Part shown: one piece after another, positions 5,241-5,471 of the stretch
How positions within the stretch are numbered: position 1 is the first letter of the stretch
Layout: every line of letters starts with the position of its first letter
The notes under the pieces: generated by a model
The model's database searches: none
The model's input: only the letters and a program-made list of their open reading frames with translations
Told to the model about the DNA's origin: nothing
Assembly: GCA_003133425.1 (NCBI GenBank)
Contig: PKXI01000192.1
Coordinates: forward strand, 205 to 5,675
DNA: 5,471 nucleotides
Origin: Acidobacteriaceae bacterium
GTDB taxonomy: Bacteria; Acidobacteriota; Terriglobia; Terriglobales; Acidobacteriaceae
Direction of reading: 5' to 3'
Program-made: the position numbers and the translations under genes

Positions 5241-5471
5241 TTATTTTCCGTAGAAGGAATCGGCGAAGGCTTGCCCGTTCGGCGTTCCGACGCCGGTTAC
5301 ATTGTCCCAGCCCTTCTTCGTATGCAAGGCTGCAGGGTCGGTGCATGCAGTCCCGTCATAGTCGGTTTCGGGCAGATCCGAGCAATCGCTGCCGAACGAA
5401 ATCACCAGCGCAGTGAATTGGTAGTACGGGTAATCCCACAGCGCGCTGACGAAGTTCGGGGCTGCGGCACC
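5241..5471 (-). CDS. C-terminal end of an S53 family (sedolisin/kumamolisin-like) peptidase, cut by the window edge
   Basis: Only the last 76 codons and the TAA (5243-5241) are in the window; the gene continues beyond 5471. The motif GWDNVTGVGTPNGQAF at visible residues 54-69, seven residues before the C-terminus, is characteristic of the end of S53 peptidases, secreted acid-stable serine-carboxyl proteases that are abundant in Acidobacteriota. The ALWDYPYY segment (10-17) also fits the family. The catalytic Glu/Asp and the SGTS serine motif would lie upstream, outside the window. Two cysteines (30 and 43) in a short insert could form a disulfide. The usual calcium-binding Asp before the hydrophobic residue near I24 appears to be V23, and the first Gly of the GxGxD pattern is K52, so the C-terminal Ca2+ site may be altered. 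A terminator follows directly. The family call rests mainly on the C-terminal motif. Confidence 0.8.
   Translation of the reverse strand, partial: GAAAPNFVSALWDYPYYQFTALVISFGSDCSDLPETDYDGTACTDPAALHTKKGWDNVTGVGTPNGQAFADSFYGK

Overview
The window looks like a piece of a GC-rich bacterial chromosome, most likely an Acidobacteriota of the class Terriglobia. That placement is an inference. It rests on the GC-rich coding style, frequent GTG starts (three of the five complete genes), a neighbouring S53 (sedolisin) peptidase, and short palindromic intergenic repeats of a kind I associate with that group. No rRNA or other taxonomic marker is present.

Layout: positions 1-396 hold no convincing gene. 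They carry a perfect 14-bp palindrome (90-103), the first copy of an intergenic palindromic element (about 178-306), and a good sigma70-type promoter (332-360). Five genes then run on the + strand: purC (397-1290, purine synthesis), a CvpA-family membrane protein (1310-1849), a small Fis-type helix-turn-helix protein (1917-2198), a HAD-superfamily phosphatase (2361-3098), and a TPR-containing outer-membrane secretin (3095-5017) that overlaps the HAD gene by 4 bp. A second copy of the element separates the Fis-type gene from the HAD gene. After the secretin comes an intergenic stretch (5018-5240) with a third, partial repeat copy and an intrinsic terminator. The terminator belongs to a convergent minus-strand gene, of which only the last 76 codons are in the window: the C-terminus of an S53 peptidase.

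How the genes fit together: purC and the cvpA-like gene are 19 bp apart and probably share the promoter at 332-360. CvpA-family genes commonly sit near purine genes (purF in E. coli). The HAD and secretin genes look translationally coupled. No other type II, type IV pilus or type III secretion gene is visible, so the partners of the secretin are outside the window or elsewhere. No direct functional link between the HAD enzyme and the secretin can be read from the sequence.

I did not find a new defence or mobile system. The most unusual signal is the repeat family. Two near-full copies have imperfect terminal inverted repeats flanked by TA and a central hairpin. The hairpin covaries between copies, and every one of its non-Watson-Crick positions is C/A on the + strand, which is a G-U pair on the - strand.
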